DNA of 64,000 nt from positions 1,492,586 through 1,556,585 of the forward strand of contig NZ_FIZX01000002.1 of the NCBI RefSeq assembly GCF_900055185.1. The letters are read 5' to 3'. The DNA comes from Grimontia celer (GTDB lineage Bacteria > Pseudomonadota > Gammaproteobacteria > Enterobacterales > Vibrionaceae). Each line of letters opens with the position of its first letter. The stretch's first letter is position 1. Position numbers and translations under genes: made by a program. Below, piece after piece: positions 28,499-37,512 of the stretch. A model generated the notes under the pieces. It had not been told where the DNA came from and made no database searches. It saw only the letters and a program-made list of their open reading frames with translations.

Positions 28499-29398
28499 GT
28501 GGAACAGCTAGAGTTTCTTATCTCCTTTTTTACGGAACACAAATTTCTCTTCACCCTCGTTGTGATCGCCATCTTCATGTTGATCCGCCGTGTGCTGATC
28601 AAATTTATCTGGGGTGATTCCAACTTCCTAAGCGAAGAACAACGCAAATGGATCTCCCGCACCAAAAACGGCTCATTTACCATGCTTCTCGTCGTCATGT
28701 TTTTGGTTTGGCGTTCAGAAATCAACGAGTTCGCGTTATCACTGACTGCGATAGCGGTTGCCGTCGTCGTGGCTTCAAAAGAGATCATTCTGTGTTTCAC
28801 TGGCTCAATCCAACGCGCCAGTTCCCGATCATTTCAAATCGGCGAGTGGATTGAAGTTGGTTCTCTCTGCGGTGAGGTTATCGAACACAATTTGATGGCA
28901 ACCAAAATCCAGGAGATCGACCTTCACCACGGCACCTACAATTACACAGGCAAGACAGTTACCTTCCCGAACAGCCTGTTTTTCACCACGCCCGTGAAAA
29001 ACCTTAATTTCATGAAACGCTATGTTTATCATGAATTTAATATCACAGTGAAAGAAACCGCGAACCTTTACCCGTTGGTGCCAAGTTTGCTGGCGAGAAT
29101 CGACGATCACTGTGAAGATTTCTATGAAGTCGCTACACGGTACAACCATGTGATTGAGCGCCACGCAGGTGTTGACCTACCCGGGGCAGATCCACATATT
29201 CACGTTACCTCTTCAGAATTAGGCGACCCGCAGGTCCATGTTCGTTTGTTCTGTCCAACCGAACGTGCCACCGAATTGGAACAACTTATCCGCGAAGATT
29301 TCATGACCATGTACTGTGAAAGAGTCTTAAAACAGCCTCCTGTCACGATTGCTGAAGATCTGCTATCAGATACAGACTCCAGCGCCCTACACTGCTGA
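28499..29398 (+). CDS. MscS family mechanosensitive ion channel
   Basis: About 299 aa from a GTG with AGGA upstream; a GTG 26 codons earlier is possible. Three membrane helices (FLFTLVVIAIFMLIRR, TMLLVVMFLVWRS, LSLTAIAVAVVVASKEIILCF) are followed by the MscS beta domain: FQIGEWIEVGSLCGEVIEHN, TVTFPNSLFFTTPVKNL. The pore helix is less glycine/alanine-rich than in E. coli MscS. These channels open under membrane tension and release solutes on osmotic downshock. A terminator follows. Confidence 0.85.
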   Translation: MEQLEFLISFFTEHKFLFTLVVIAIFMLIRRVLIKFIWGDSNFLSEEQRKWISRTKNGSFTMLLVVMFLVWRSEINEFALSLTAIAVAVVVASKEIILCFTGSIQRASSRSFQIGEWIEVGSLCGEVIEHNLMATKIQEIDLHHGTYNYTGKTVTFPNSLFFTTPVKNLNFMKRYVYHEFNITVKETANLYPLVPSLLARIDDHCEDFYEVATRYNHVIERHAGVDLPGADPHIHVTSSELGDPQVHVRLFCPTERATELEQLIREDFMTMYCERVLKQPPVTIAEDLLSDTDSSALHC

Positions 29399-29420
29399 AA
29401 AATCTTCCACTTTCGAAAAC

Positions 29421-29460
29421 AAAAGGCTGCCTATATAAAAAGGCAGCCTTTTTGCTTTTT
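29421..29460 (+). terminator. Rho-independent terminator
   Basis: AAAAGGCTGCCT / AGGCAGCCTTTT perfect 12-bp stem with 8-base loop, followed by TTTGCTTTTT. Confidence 0.92.
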
Positions 29461-29635
29461 CGTCCAAATTTTTCAACTTTGTTAAATTCAGGAAGTAAAA
29501 ATTTCATCATTCCTTCGTCATAAAAGTACTTTTATGCACCGCTTTTATTTTCACTTGCCTTTTTTTGATCTTCTATTGTTATACAGATGTTAACACCCGT
29601 TCGAAGTACATCTTTTATCAAAGAGGAACGTAATA

Positions 29636-30952
29636 ATGCTGTCTACAAGGAAAACGCTAACAACGATTGCTGCTGCCTGCGCGGCCTTTTCCGCCTCCAC
29701 TTTTGCGGCGACTGAGCTGACAATTGCGACGGTGAACAACGGCCACATGATTGAAATGCAGAAGTTGAGTAAGGAGTTCGAAAAAGAAAATCCTGATATC
29801 AAACTGAACTGGGTAACCCTTGAGGAAGGCGTACTTCGCCAGCGTGTTACTACAGATATCGCGACCAAAGGCGGTCAGTTTGATGTAATGACAATCGGTA
29901 TGTACGAAACCCCAATTTGGGGCGAAAAAGGCTGGTTGAAAGAAGTCGAAACCGATGCTGCCTATGACGTTGACGACCTGTTACCAGCAATGCGAGCTGG
30001 CCTGTCTTACGACGGCAAACTCTATGCCGTGCCATTCTATGGCGAGAGCTCCATGGTGATGTATCGCAAAGACTTGGTCGAGAAGGCGGGCTTGACTGTT
30101 CCTGACCGAGCACCTTGGGGCCATATCCGTGACGTTGCTGCGGCAATTCACGATCCAGACAACGGCGTTTACGGTATCTGCCTGCGCGGTAAGCCAGGTT
30201 GGGGCGACAACGCAGCGTACATCACCACCATGGCAAACTCTTTTGGTGCGCGCTGGTTTGACGAAGGCTGGAAACCACAGCTGAACTCGCCAGAGTGGAA
30301 CCACGCCGTGAGCTTCTACGTTGACCTGCTGAGCACTTACGGTCCTCCGGGTTCAAGCTCAAACAGCTTCAATGAAATCCTGGCACTGTTCAACGAAGGC
30401 AAGTGTGGTATGTGGATTGATGCCACCATCGCAGCATCTTTCATCTCCGATCCTAAGCAGAGCAAAGTGGCAGACAAAGTGGCCTTCGCACAAGCACCAG
30501 TTGCTGTGACAGACCGCGGTGCAAACTGGCTGTGGGCATGGGCGCTGGCAGTTCCTGCAGCAACCAAAAATGCTGAAGAAGCGCAGAAGTTTATCACTTG
30601 GGCAACGTCTAAGGACTACATCAATCTGGTCGCGAAAGAGAACGGCTGGGCGAACGTACCGACCGGCACCCGCCAGTCAACTTACGACAACCCTAACTTC
30701 CAGGAAGCCGCAGTATTCGCTGAAGCAGAACTGGCAGCAATCAACTCAGCAGACCCAGCAAACAGCACCCTGAAACCAACCCCATACGTGGGCGTTCAGT
30801 TTGCTGCTATCCCTGAGTTCCAAGCGATTGGTATCGCAGCGGGTCAACAGTTCACCTCGGCACTGGCTGGCAAGGTATCTGTTGAGCAGGCACTGAAAAA
30901 TGCTAACAAGTCTGCGGATCGCGAGATGCGCAAGTCTGGCTACTACAAGTAA
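29636..30952 (+). CDS. Polyol ABC transporter substrate-binding protein (MtlE/SmoE-like)
   Basis: A 438-aa family 1 carbohydrate-binding protein. Signal peptide cleaved near STFAA, then ELTIATVNNGHMIEMQKLSKEFEKE, the usual opening of sugar-binding proteins, and IYGMYETPIWGEKGWL-type polyol-binding features. It is the first gene of a nine-gene cluster with permeases, ATPase, two dehydrogenases, xylulokinase and an AraC regulator, in the same order as the mannitol/sorbitol/arabitol operons mtlEFGK or smoEFGK. It delivers polyols to the inner-membrane permeases. AGAGGAAC precedes the ATG; a stem-loop follows the stop. Confidence 0.9.
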   Translation: MLSTRKTLTTIAAACAAFSASTFAATELTIATVNNGHMIEMQKLSKEFEKENPDIKLNWVTLEEGVLRQRVTTDIATKGGQFDVMTIGMYETPIWGEKGWLKEVETDAAYDVDDLLPAMRAGLSYDGKLYAVPFYGESSMVMYRKDLVEKAGLTVPDRAPWGHIRDVAAAIHDPDNGVYGICLRGKPGWGDNAAYITTMANSFGARWFDEGWKPQLNSPEWNHAVSFYVDLLSTYGPPGSSSNSFNEILALFNEGKCGMWIDATIAASFISDPKQSKVADKVAFAQAPVAVTDRGANWLWAWALAVPAATKNAEEAQKFITWATSKDYINLVAKENGWANVPTGTRQSTYDNPNFQEAAVFAEAELAAINSADPANSTLKPTPYVGVQFAAIPEFQAIGIAAGQQFTSALAGKVSVEQALKNANKSADREMRKSGYYK

Positions 30953-30962
30953 GCACCTCATT

Positions 30963-30988
30963 GCCGGGCATTCACCTGCCCGGCTTTT
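30963..30988 (+). promoter_or_regulatory. Intercistronic stem-loop after the binding-protein gene
   Basis: GCCGGGCA / TGCCCGGC perfect 8-bp stem with six-base loop, followed by TTTTCC. Located between binding-protein and permease genes, where such hairpins commonly let the binding protein be made in excess by partial termination or mRNA protection. Confidence 0.75.
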
Positions 30989-31015
30989 CCTTCTCAGCTG
31001 TACTGGTAATTTCTA

Positions 31016-31876
31016 ATGCAAAAATGGTTGCCTAGGCTGTTGGTTGCGCCTTCCTTTGTCAGCTTGCTGCTCTGGATGATCGTCCCTCTCTCCATGACGA
31101 TCTATTTCTCAACCATCAGATATAACTTACTTTACCCGGGAGACAACGAATACATTGGTTCGTTGAACTTCGAATTCTTTTACACGGACGAAGCTTTCTG
31201 GCCTGCGATCATCAACACCCTGACGCTGGTTGGTATGGTGCTGGTTGTCACCGTCATTGGCGCACTCATTATCGCCATCGCGTTAGACAAACCCTTCTTC
31301 GGTCGCGGTGTGGCGCGCGTACTGTTGATTTCACCCTTCTTCATCATGCCAACCGTGAACGCACTCATCTGGAAAAACATGATGATGCACCCGGTTTACG
31401 GCGTGCTGGCTGCACTCTGGGAAAGCGTGGGCTTACAGCCGGTTGACTGGCTTGAACAATTTCCGCTCGGCTCAATCATTGCCATGATCAGTTGGCAGTG
31501 GATGCCCTTTGCGTTGTTGATCTTTATTACCTCGCTCCAATCCATGGACCACGAGCAGAAAGAAGCAGCGCTGCTGGATGGCGCAACTGGCTGGCAGGTA
31601 TTTCGCTACCTCACACTGCCCCATCTCGCACGTCCAATCGCCGTGGTCATGATGATTGAAACCATCTTTATGCTTTCCGTCTTCGCAGAGATTTTCGTCA
31701 CCACTGGCGGTGGTCCAGGTTATGAATCCACCAACCTCGCTTTCCTGATTTTCGGGCAGGCATTGATGCAATTCGACGTAGGCGTTGCGTCTGCCGGCGG
31801 CCTTATCGCCGTGATACTCGCTAATATCGTCGCATTCTTCCTGATCCGCGCGATCGGCAAGAACCTGGTGACCTAA
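31016..31876 (+). CDS. Polyol ABC transporter permease 1 (MtlF/SmoF-like)
   Basis: A 286-aa membrane permease of the MalF-type group, about six helices. The EAA loop that contacts the ATPase reads EAALLDGATGWQVFRYLTLP. Starts with an ATG at the end of a weak ribosome site. It forms the translocation pore with the next gene's product; spacing to that gene is 9 bp. Confidence 0.9.
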   Translation: MQKWLPRLLVAPSFVSLLLWMIVPLSMTIYFSTIRYNLLYPGDNEYIGSLNFEFFYTDEAFWPAIINTLTLVGMVLVVTVIGALIIAIALDKPFFGRGVARVLLISPFFIMPTVNALIWKNMMMHPVYGVLAALWESVGLQPVDWLEQFPLGSIIAMISWQWMPFALLIFITSLQSMDHEQKEAALLDGATGWQVFRYLTLPHLARPIAVVMMIETIFMLSVFAEIFVTTGGGPGYESTNLAFLIFGQALMQFDVGVASAGGLIAVILANIVAFFLIRAIGKNLVT

Positions 31877-31885
31877 GGGGGCGTT

Positions 31886-32719
31886 ATGGCTAAACATGTT
31901 TCATTAATCGATCAGACAGGCTGGCTGCGCCCCATCATTTGCTGGGCTATCGCGCTGCTGGTGTTCTTTCCCATTTTGATGATGCTGATCACTGCATTCA
32001 AAACGGAGCAGCAAGCGATTGAGGTACCACCCAGCTTTATCTTTGAACCCACCATCGAAAACTTTGGTTTGGTTCAGGAGCGTAGTGACTACCTGAAATT
32101 CGCCATCAACTCCGTTATAACGGCATTTGGCTCGACCATTCTGGCGTTGATCATTGCGATTCCAGCGGCCTATTCAATGGCTTTCTACCCCAAGAAACAC
32201 ACCAAGGATATGTTGCTCTGGATGCTATCCACAAAGATGCTTCCAGCCGTCGGTGTACTGGTGCCTATCTACATTCTTTGTCAGAAGACGGGGCTACTCG
32301 ATACCACCTTGGCGCTCACGATTATATACACCCTGATCAACCTGCCCATCGTGGTCTGGATGCTCTTCTCCTATTTCAAAGATATTCCGAGAGACATTCT
32401 CGAAGCGGTGCGACTGGATGGTGCTGACACACTGGGCGAGATTCGCTATGTGCTGTTGCCGCTGTCACTGGGTGGTATTGCCTCAACGGCGCTGCTTTCC
32501 ATCGTATTGAGTTGGAATGAAGCCTTCTGGTCAATCAATCTGACCTCGGCAAACGCAGGCACGCTCGCCACCATGATTTCTACTTACTCCAGTCCGGAGG
32601 GACTGTTCTGGGCGAAGCTTTCTGCCGCCTCTACTTTGGCCTGTGCGCCTATCGTCATTCTCGGTTGGTTCTGTCAGAAACAACTGGTTCAGGGATTAAC
32701 CTTTGGGGCTGTAAAATGA
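31886..32719 (+). CDS. Polyol ABC transporter permease 2 (MtlG/SmoG-like)
   Basis: A 277-aa MalG-type permease with six predicted helices. EAA loop: EAVRLDGADTLGEIRYVLLP. The stretch MLSTKMLPAVGVLVPIYIL is typical of polyol/sugar MalG-like subunits. GGGGG precedes the ATG. The stop codon overlaps the ATPase start (ATGA), showing translational coupling. Confidence 0.9.
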   Translation: MAKHVSLIDQTGWLRPIICWAIALLVFFPILMMLITAFKTEQQAIEVPPSFIFEPTIENFGLVQERSDYLKFAINSVITAFGSTILALIIAIPAAYSMAFYPKKHTKDMLLWMLSTKMLPAVGVLVPIYILCQKTGLLDTTLALTIIYTLINLPIVVWMLFSYFKDIPRDILEAVRLDGADTLGEIRYVLLPLSLGGIASTALLSIVLSWNEAFWSINLTSANAGTLATMISTYSSPEGLFWAKLSAASTLACAPIVILGWFCQKQLVQGLTFGAVK

Positions 32720-33822
32720 GCTACTTACAAGTCAATCATCTATATAAAAAATACGGCGACACGCTGGCACTCAAAGACATTGATTTTGAAATTCAAAAAG
32801 GCGAATTCGTCGTCTTCGTTGGGCCGTCAGGCTGTGGTAAATCCACCTTGCTGCGCACCATTGCGGGGTTGGAAAACTCGTCAGATGGCGACATCCAATT
32901 AGACGGTCAGTCGATCATCGAAACCCATCCATCCAAACGTGATGTGGCCATGGTGTTCCAGAGTTACGCGCTTTATCCGCACATGTCAGTGAAAGACAAC
33001 ATGTCCTTCGCGCTGAAACTGGCAAAGCGTCCGGAAACAGAAATTCAGGAGAAAGTGACCAAGGTTTCAAAAGCCCTGAAGCTGGATGCCCTGCTGGACA
33101 GGAAGCCCAAAGCGCTTTCTGGTGGTCAGCGCCAACGTGTGGCGATCGGCCGAGCCATCGTGCGAAACCCTAAAGTGTTTCTGTTCGATGAACCCCTTTC
33201 CAACCTGGATGCTGCGCTTCGCGTAGAAATGCGTATCGAGCTTTCCCGTCTCCATCAGGAGCTTGGTGCAACCATGATTTATGTTACCCACGATCAAATC
33301 GAGGCCATGACCCTCGCTGACAAAGTGGTGATCATGAGTCAGGGTGAAGTGGCACAAATCGGCACGCCGTTGGAGCTCTACCACCAGCCAGCCAACCAGT
33401 TTGTCGCTACCTTTATCGGCACGCCGAAAATGAACGTTTTACCAGTGGATACGGCGATCAACAGTCACGATGCGCTGAACGTTAACTTCAATAGTGATGC
33501 CCACATTCAGCTCGACCCTTCACTGTTTGAGGAATCAGCCGTGGACGCGAAATCCATCGGTTTCCGCCCGGAATCCCTCTCCTTCTGTTCACCGGAAGAA
33601 GGTGATCTGAAAGGCGATGTGGAAGTGATAGAGCAATTAGGCTCTGAAACCCTGACCTACATTCGCACCATGAGCGGCGAAACAGTGGTGGTTCGTGCTG
33701 ATCCGAAATACACACCGAAGCTGCGCGAAGTCATCGGCGTCAAGCTGGATCCATCCCGCGTGTATCTGTTCGATGCGAACGAAAATGCCGTGAACATTTA
33801 TGGAGAGGTCAGCCATGTCTGA
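32716..33822 (+). CDS. Polyol ABC transporter ATP-binding protein (MtlK/SmoK, UgpC/MalK type)
   Basis: A 368-aa ATPase starting at MSYLQVNHLYKKYG, ATGA overlap with the permease; an earlier in-frame start lies inside that permease and is unlikely. Walker A GPSGCGKST, Q-loop VFQSYALYPH, signature LSGGQRQRV, Walker B VFLFDEPLSNLD. The C-terminal regulatory beta domain of the MalK type (about 240-368) is present. Overlaps the dehydrogenase start by 8 bp. Confidence 0.93.
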   Translation: MSYLQVNHLYKKYGDTLALKDIDFEIQKGEFVVFVGPSGCGKSTLLRTIAGLENSSDGDIQLDGQSIIETHPSKRDVAMVFQSYALYPHMSVKDNMSFALKLAKRPETEIQEKVTKVSKALKLDALLDRKPKALSGGQRQRVAIGRAIVRNPKVFLFDEPLSNLDAALRVEMRIELSRLHQELGATMIYVTHDQIEAMTLADKVVIMSQGEVAQIGTPLELYHQPANQFVATFIGTPKMNVLPVDTAINSHDALNVNFNSDAHIQLDPSLFEESAVDAKSIGFRPESLSFCSPEEGDLKGDVEVIEQLGSETLTYIRTMSGETVVVRADPKYTPKLREVIGVKLDPSRVYLFDANENAVNIYGEVSHV

Positions 33823-35215
33823 GCACAACCGCCTAGTCCACTTTGGGATCGGTGCGTTTCATCGCGGACACCAGGCTTACTACCTGCACCTACTTAACCA
33901 ACAGCTCCCGGAAGCGGAGCGTTGGTACTACACCGATGTGAACCTTCGGGAAGAAACCCGCGCCATTCCTGAAGCGTTAGGTAAGCAAAACGGGCGATTT
34001 CACTTCAAGCGCATCGCGCCAGATGGCAACGCTGATTACATCGAAATCACCAGTATTGATAGGGTTGAGGATGCATCCTCAGACCCTTCAATCATCAATA
34101 CTATTTTCAATGATGATGCGGTCAAAGCCATCACGATTACGGTGACAGAAGGCGGCTACTACCTGACTGAATCTGATGACCTCAATCTCACCCACCCTGA
34201 GATAGCCCACGACATCCAAGTGGTGAAATCAGGTAATGGCAAACCGAAAACCCTGTTTGGCTACTTAACGCTGGCGCTATTGGTTCGTCAGAAAATGCCC
34301 AACGGCGCCATCACAGTCGCTACCTGCGACAACCTTCGCGACAATGGCAACCGACTTGAACATGCCTTTGCTCAGTTTGTTGAAGCCACAGGATTAGATG
34401 ATTTGACGCAATGGATTAGTGACAATGTCACTTTTCCATGTTCAATGGTGGATAGAATTACCCCTGTTCCTCCTAAAGACTTGACCGAGGAAATTGATCG
34501 CGTTGTCGGTAAAAAAGACCTTTGCCCTATCATGGGGGAAGATTTTGAGCAGTGGGTGATTGAATCTAAATTCGCCGCTGAATTTCCGCCATTAGAAAAA
34601 GTCGGCGTCACCTTTACAGACAAAGTACATGCGTTCGAAGAAACCAAGATCCGCATCCTTAACGGCGGACACTTTGGGCTTTCTTATGTGGGTGCATTGC
34701 GCGGCTACAAAACCTATGACGAAAATGTACGTGATGACGAACTGAATGAACTGCTCAAGCAGTACCATCAACGCGAAGTCATCCCAACTATCTATGATCA
34801 CCCTTTTGATTTGGAAAATTATCGCCAAGTCATTGTATTGCGGTTCAGCAATACGTTTATCGCCGATTCGATTGAACGTATCGCGATGGACAGTATCAGC
34901 AAGTTTCCGCAGTTTATTTTGCCCACCATCAAATTGAATCTTGAGCGCGGATACGTGCCAACCGCGGCGATGACATTGGTCAGCCATTGGTACTGTTTTC
35001 TCGCTTTGTATCTCAACGGCAGATTCCAATTCAACTATAAAGATCCTTATCTCCACATCGCTGAAAAATGGATGCAGGAGTCCGATCCAGTCAAGGCTTT
35101 CCTTGCTGACCCCGACATCTGGCAAGGGCTGAACAAACGTTTTCCACTGTTTGGAGAACAGCTCGAAGCGCAAATCAAACAAACGCTTGATGGCTATCAG
35201 GAACGTTACCCATGA
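33815..35215 (+). CDS. Mannitol dehydrogenase family polyol dehydrogenase
   Basis: A 466-aa NAD-dependent long-chain secondary-alcohol dehydrogenase. Starts at MSEHNRLVHFG; GGAG upstream. The Rossmann-type opening reads VHFGIGAFHRGHQAYY. The catalytic signature KIRILNGGH (Lys with Asn-x2-His) is intact. Family members oxidise mannitol to fructose, D-arabitol to D-xylulose, or related polyols; exact substrate is not decided by motif. Its stop overlaps the next gene's ATG (ATGA). Confidence 0.88.
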   Translation: MSEHNRLVHFGIGAFHRGHQAYYLHLLNQQLPEAERWYYTDVNLREETRAIPEALGKQNGRFHFKRIAPDGNADYIEITSIDRVEDASSDPSIINTIFNDDAVKAITITVTEGGYYLTESDDLNLTHPEIAHDIQVVKSGNGKPKTLFGYLTLALLVRQKMPNGAITVATCDNLRDNGNRLEHAFAQFVEATGLDDLTQWISDNVTFPCSMVDRITPVPPKDLTEEIDRVVGKKDLCPIMGEDFEQWVIESKFAAEFPPLEKVGVTFTDKVHAFEETKIRILNGGHFGLSYVGALRGYKTYDENVRDDELNELLKQYHQREVIPTIYDHPFDLENYRQVIVLRFSNTFIADSIERIAMDSISKFPQFILPTIKLNLERGYVPTAAMTLVSHWYCFLALYLNGRFQFNYKDPYLHIAEKWMQESDPVKAFLADPDIWQGLNKRFPLFGEQLEAQIKQTLDGYQERYP

Positions 35216-36021
35216 CACTATCACTACAACAAAATGGCGCACCATTACTTGAGGGAAAAGTGGCACTGCTAACCGGTGCCAACGGCGGCATCGGGTTGGC
35301 AGTGGCATACGCCTATCTCGCCAGCGGTGCTAAGTGTGTGATTGCAGATATTCCTTTGGACCCGTCGCCGGGCGTGGCGGCACTGCAAAGTCAGTTCGGT
35401 GAAAATGTGGCATACCACCACTGCAACATCACGGACACAGAAGCACGGCATCATTTGGTGACCTCAACGATTTCACAGTTTGGTTCCATTGATGTGCTGT
35501 TCAACAACGCCGCGATATTCGATATGGGGCCACTGCTGGAAGCCTCAGAAGAACAATTCGACAGACTGTTCAACGTGAATGTCAAAGGCATGTTCTTCCT
35601 GATGCAAGATGTCGCAAACGCCATGGTTGAAGCGGGCAAAGGCGGCAAGATCATCAATATGGCTTCACAGGCAGGTCGCCGTGGCGAGGCACTCGTTGCT
35701 CACTACTGCGCGACCAAAGCGGCAGTGATCAGCTACACCCAATCGGCGGCGCTCGCGTTGGCGGAACACGGCATCACCGTCAACGGTATTTCACCCGGCG
35801 TGGTGGATACGCCGATGTGGGATCATGTCGATGCCCTATTTGCCAAATATGAAAACCGAAAACCTGGTGAAAAGAAAAAACTGGTGGGCGAAGAAGTGCC
35901 ATTAGGGCGCATGGGCGTGCCAAACGATATTGCAGGCACCGCGCTGTTCCTAGCCTCTTCCCTTTCTGATTACATCACCGCCCAGACCTACAATGTCGAT
36001 GGCGGCAACGTGATGAGCTAA
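35212..36021 (+). CDS. Short-chain polyol dehydrogenase (sorbitol dehydrogenase SmoS-like)
   Basis: A 269-aa SDR oxidoreductase. NAD motif TGANGGIG near residue 20, NNAA segment in VLFNNAAIFD, catalytic Ser in INMASQAGRRG and YxxxK as YCATK. Close in layout to SmoS-type sorbitol/galactitol dehydrogenases found in the same operons. It would give a second polyol oxidation route, such as sorbitol to fructose or xylitol to xylulose. Overlaps the preceding gene and lies 4 bp before xylulokinase. Confidence 0.85.
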   Translation: MTLSLQQNGAPLLEGKVALLTGANGGIGLAVAYAYLASGAKCVIADIPLDPSPGVAALQSQFGENVAYHHCNITDTEARHHLVTSTISQFGSIDVLFNNAAIFDMGPLLEASEEQFDRLFNVNVKGMFFLMQDVANAMVEAGKGGKIINMASQAGRRGEALVAHYCATKAAVISYTQSAALALAEHGITVNGISPGVVDTPMWDHVDALFAKYENRKPGEKKKLVGEEVPLGRMGVPNDIAGTALFLASSLSDYITAQTYNVDGGNVMS

Positions 36022-36025
36022 GCCT

Positions 36026-37504
36026 ATGGCCACATACCTTGGCATTGATATTGGCACTTCCGCCGTTAAAGTCATTCTGATGGGTGAAAACGGCGATGTG
36101 CTCGACTCGCAATCAGAGTCCTATGGCTTCGACTCACCCCACTCGCTCTGGCGAGAACAAAACCCGGAGATTTGGTGGACGGGCACCCGCGCTGCGATGA
36201 CCAAAATCCGCACCCGCCAGTCTTACGCCTGGAGTGCGGTTGCTGGGATCGGGCTTTCCGGTCAAATGCACGGCGCCGTGTGTCTTGATCAACAGAACAA
36301 TCCCGTCCGCCCTGCTATTTTGTGGAATGACGGACGGGCATTTAAAGAGTGTGACACCCTCAACCAACAGCTTCCTCACCTTGGCGAAAGCTCTGGCGTG
36401 CCTGCTATGCCGGGATTCACTGCACCAAAGCTACTGTGGCTGAAACAGTTCGAACCGGACACCTTCAGCAAAATCCATAAAGTCATTCTGCCGAAAGATT
36501 ACGTGCGCCTGAAACTTACTGGTGAGCTTTGTACCGATGTCAGCGACGCGGCGGGCACCTTGTGGTTGAACGAACATTTGAGAAGCTGGGATGAAAACGT
36601 CCTTGCCGCCAGTGGCATCACTACCTCGCACATGCCAAAGCTAATTGAAGGCAACGAAATCAGTGGCACGCTAACGGTAGAAACGGCCGTGGAATTTGGC
36701 CTTTCTATAGAGACGCCCGTTTGTGGCGGAGGCGGTGATGCTGCCGTCGGGGGCATTGGGATTGGGGCAATTAACGAAGGCGACGCCTTTGTTTCGCTCG
36801 GTACCTCCGGCCAAATCTTCGTGGCGAAGGAGCGCTATGTCGCCAACCCACAAAAGCTGGTGCATGCCTTTGCCCACGCGATTCCAGACCGCTGGTACCA
36901 AATGGCGTGTCTGCTCAATGGGGCAAGCCCACTGGCCTGGTTTGGGTCTATCTGCGGCCAGCCAGTGCCAACCCTGCTGGAAGAAGCCGAGCAACATGGC
37001 ACTGGAAATGGTTCAGAAATGTTCCTGCCTTACCTCAGCGGCGAGCGTACTCCGCACAATAATCCGTTCGCGACGGGCAGCTTTCAGGGCGTCACTTCCA
37101 CTACAGAACGCCACCATATGACACAAGCCATCCTCGAAGGCATTGCTTACAGCCTACGGGATTGTTTAAACGCGCTGTCAGAAGATGGTTTGCCGTTTCA
37201 GGAACTGGGCGCTATTGGTGGTGGCGCACGCAGCCGATACTGGCTTCAAATGATTGCTGATGTGCTTGAAGTGCCAATCAATCAGTATGTCGGCGGAGAA
37301 ACAGGCCCCGCGCTGGGTGCAGCCAGATTGGCTATGATCTCGGTACAGGGCGGAAGACTGGAAGAAGTCTGTACCACACCGGCTGTCTCGGAAGCGTTCC
37401 AACCAAAGGCAGACCGTCAGGCGTATCATCGGGAAAAATATCAGATCTTTACCGATTATTACCGACGGCTTGAGCCAACGATGGGTGCGCGCGAAAAGGA
37501 TTAG
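36026..37504 (+). CDS. xylB: Xylulokinase
   Basis: A 492-aa FGGY-family kinase: N-terminal YLGIDIGTSAVKVIL phosphate loop, GLSGQMHG, ILWNDGRA and the C-terminal IGGGARSRYWLQMIADV. It phosphorylates D-xylulose to xylulose 5-phosphate for the pentose phosphate pathway. In the locus it is the only sugar kinase, which suggests that at least one transported polyol is oxidised to xylulose, as with D-arabitol or xylitol. Little ribosome site is visible; translation probably couples to the SDR gene 4 bp before. Confidence 0.92.
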   Translation: MATYLGIDIGTSAVKVILMGENGDVLDSQSESYGFDSPHSLWREQNPEIWWTGTRAAMTKIRTRQSYAWSAVAGIGLSGQMHGAVCLDQQNNPVRPAILWNDGRAFKECDTLNQQLPHLGESSGVPAMPGFTAPKLLWLKQFEPDTFSKIHKVILPKDYVRLKLTGELCTDVSDAAGTLWLNEHLRSWDENVLAASGITTSHMPKLIEGNEISGTLTVETAVEFGLSIETPVCGGGGDAAVGGIGIGAINEGDAFVSLGTSGQIFVAKERYVANPQKLVHAFAHAIPDRWYQMACLLNGASPLAWFGSICGQPVPTLLEEAEQHGTGNGSEMFLPYLSGERTPHNNPFATGSFQGVTSTTERHHMTQAILEGIAYSLRDCLNALSEDGLPFQELGAIGGGARSRYWLQMIADVLEVPINQYVGGETGPALGAARLAMISVQGGRLEEVCTTPAVSEAFQPKADRQAYHREKYQIFTDYYRRLEPTMGAREKD

Positions 37505-37512
37505 GTGAGCTT

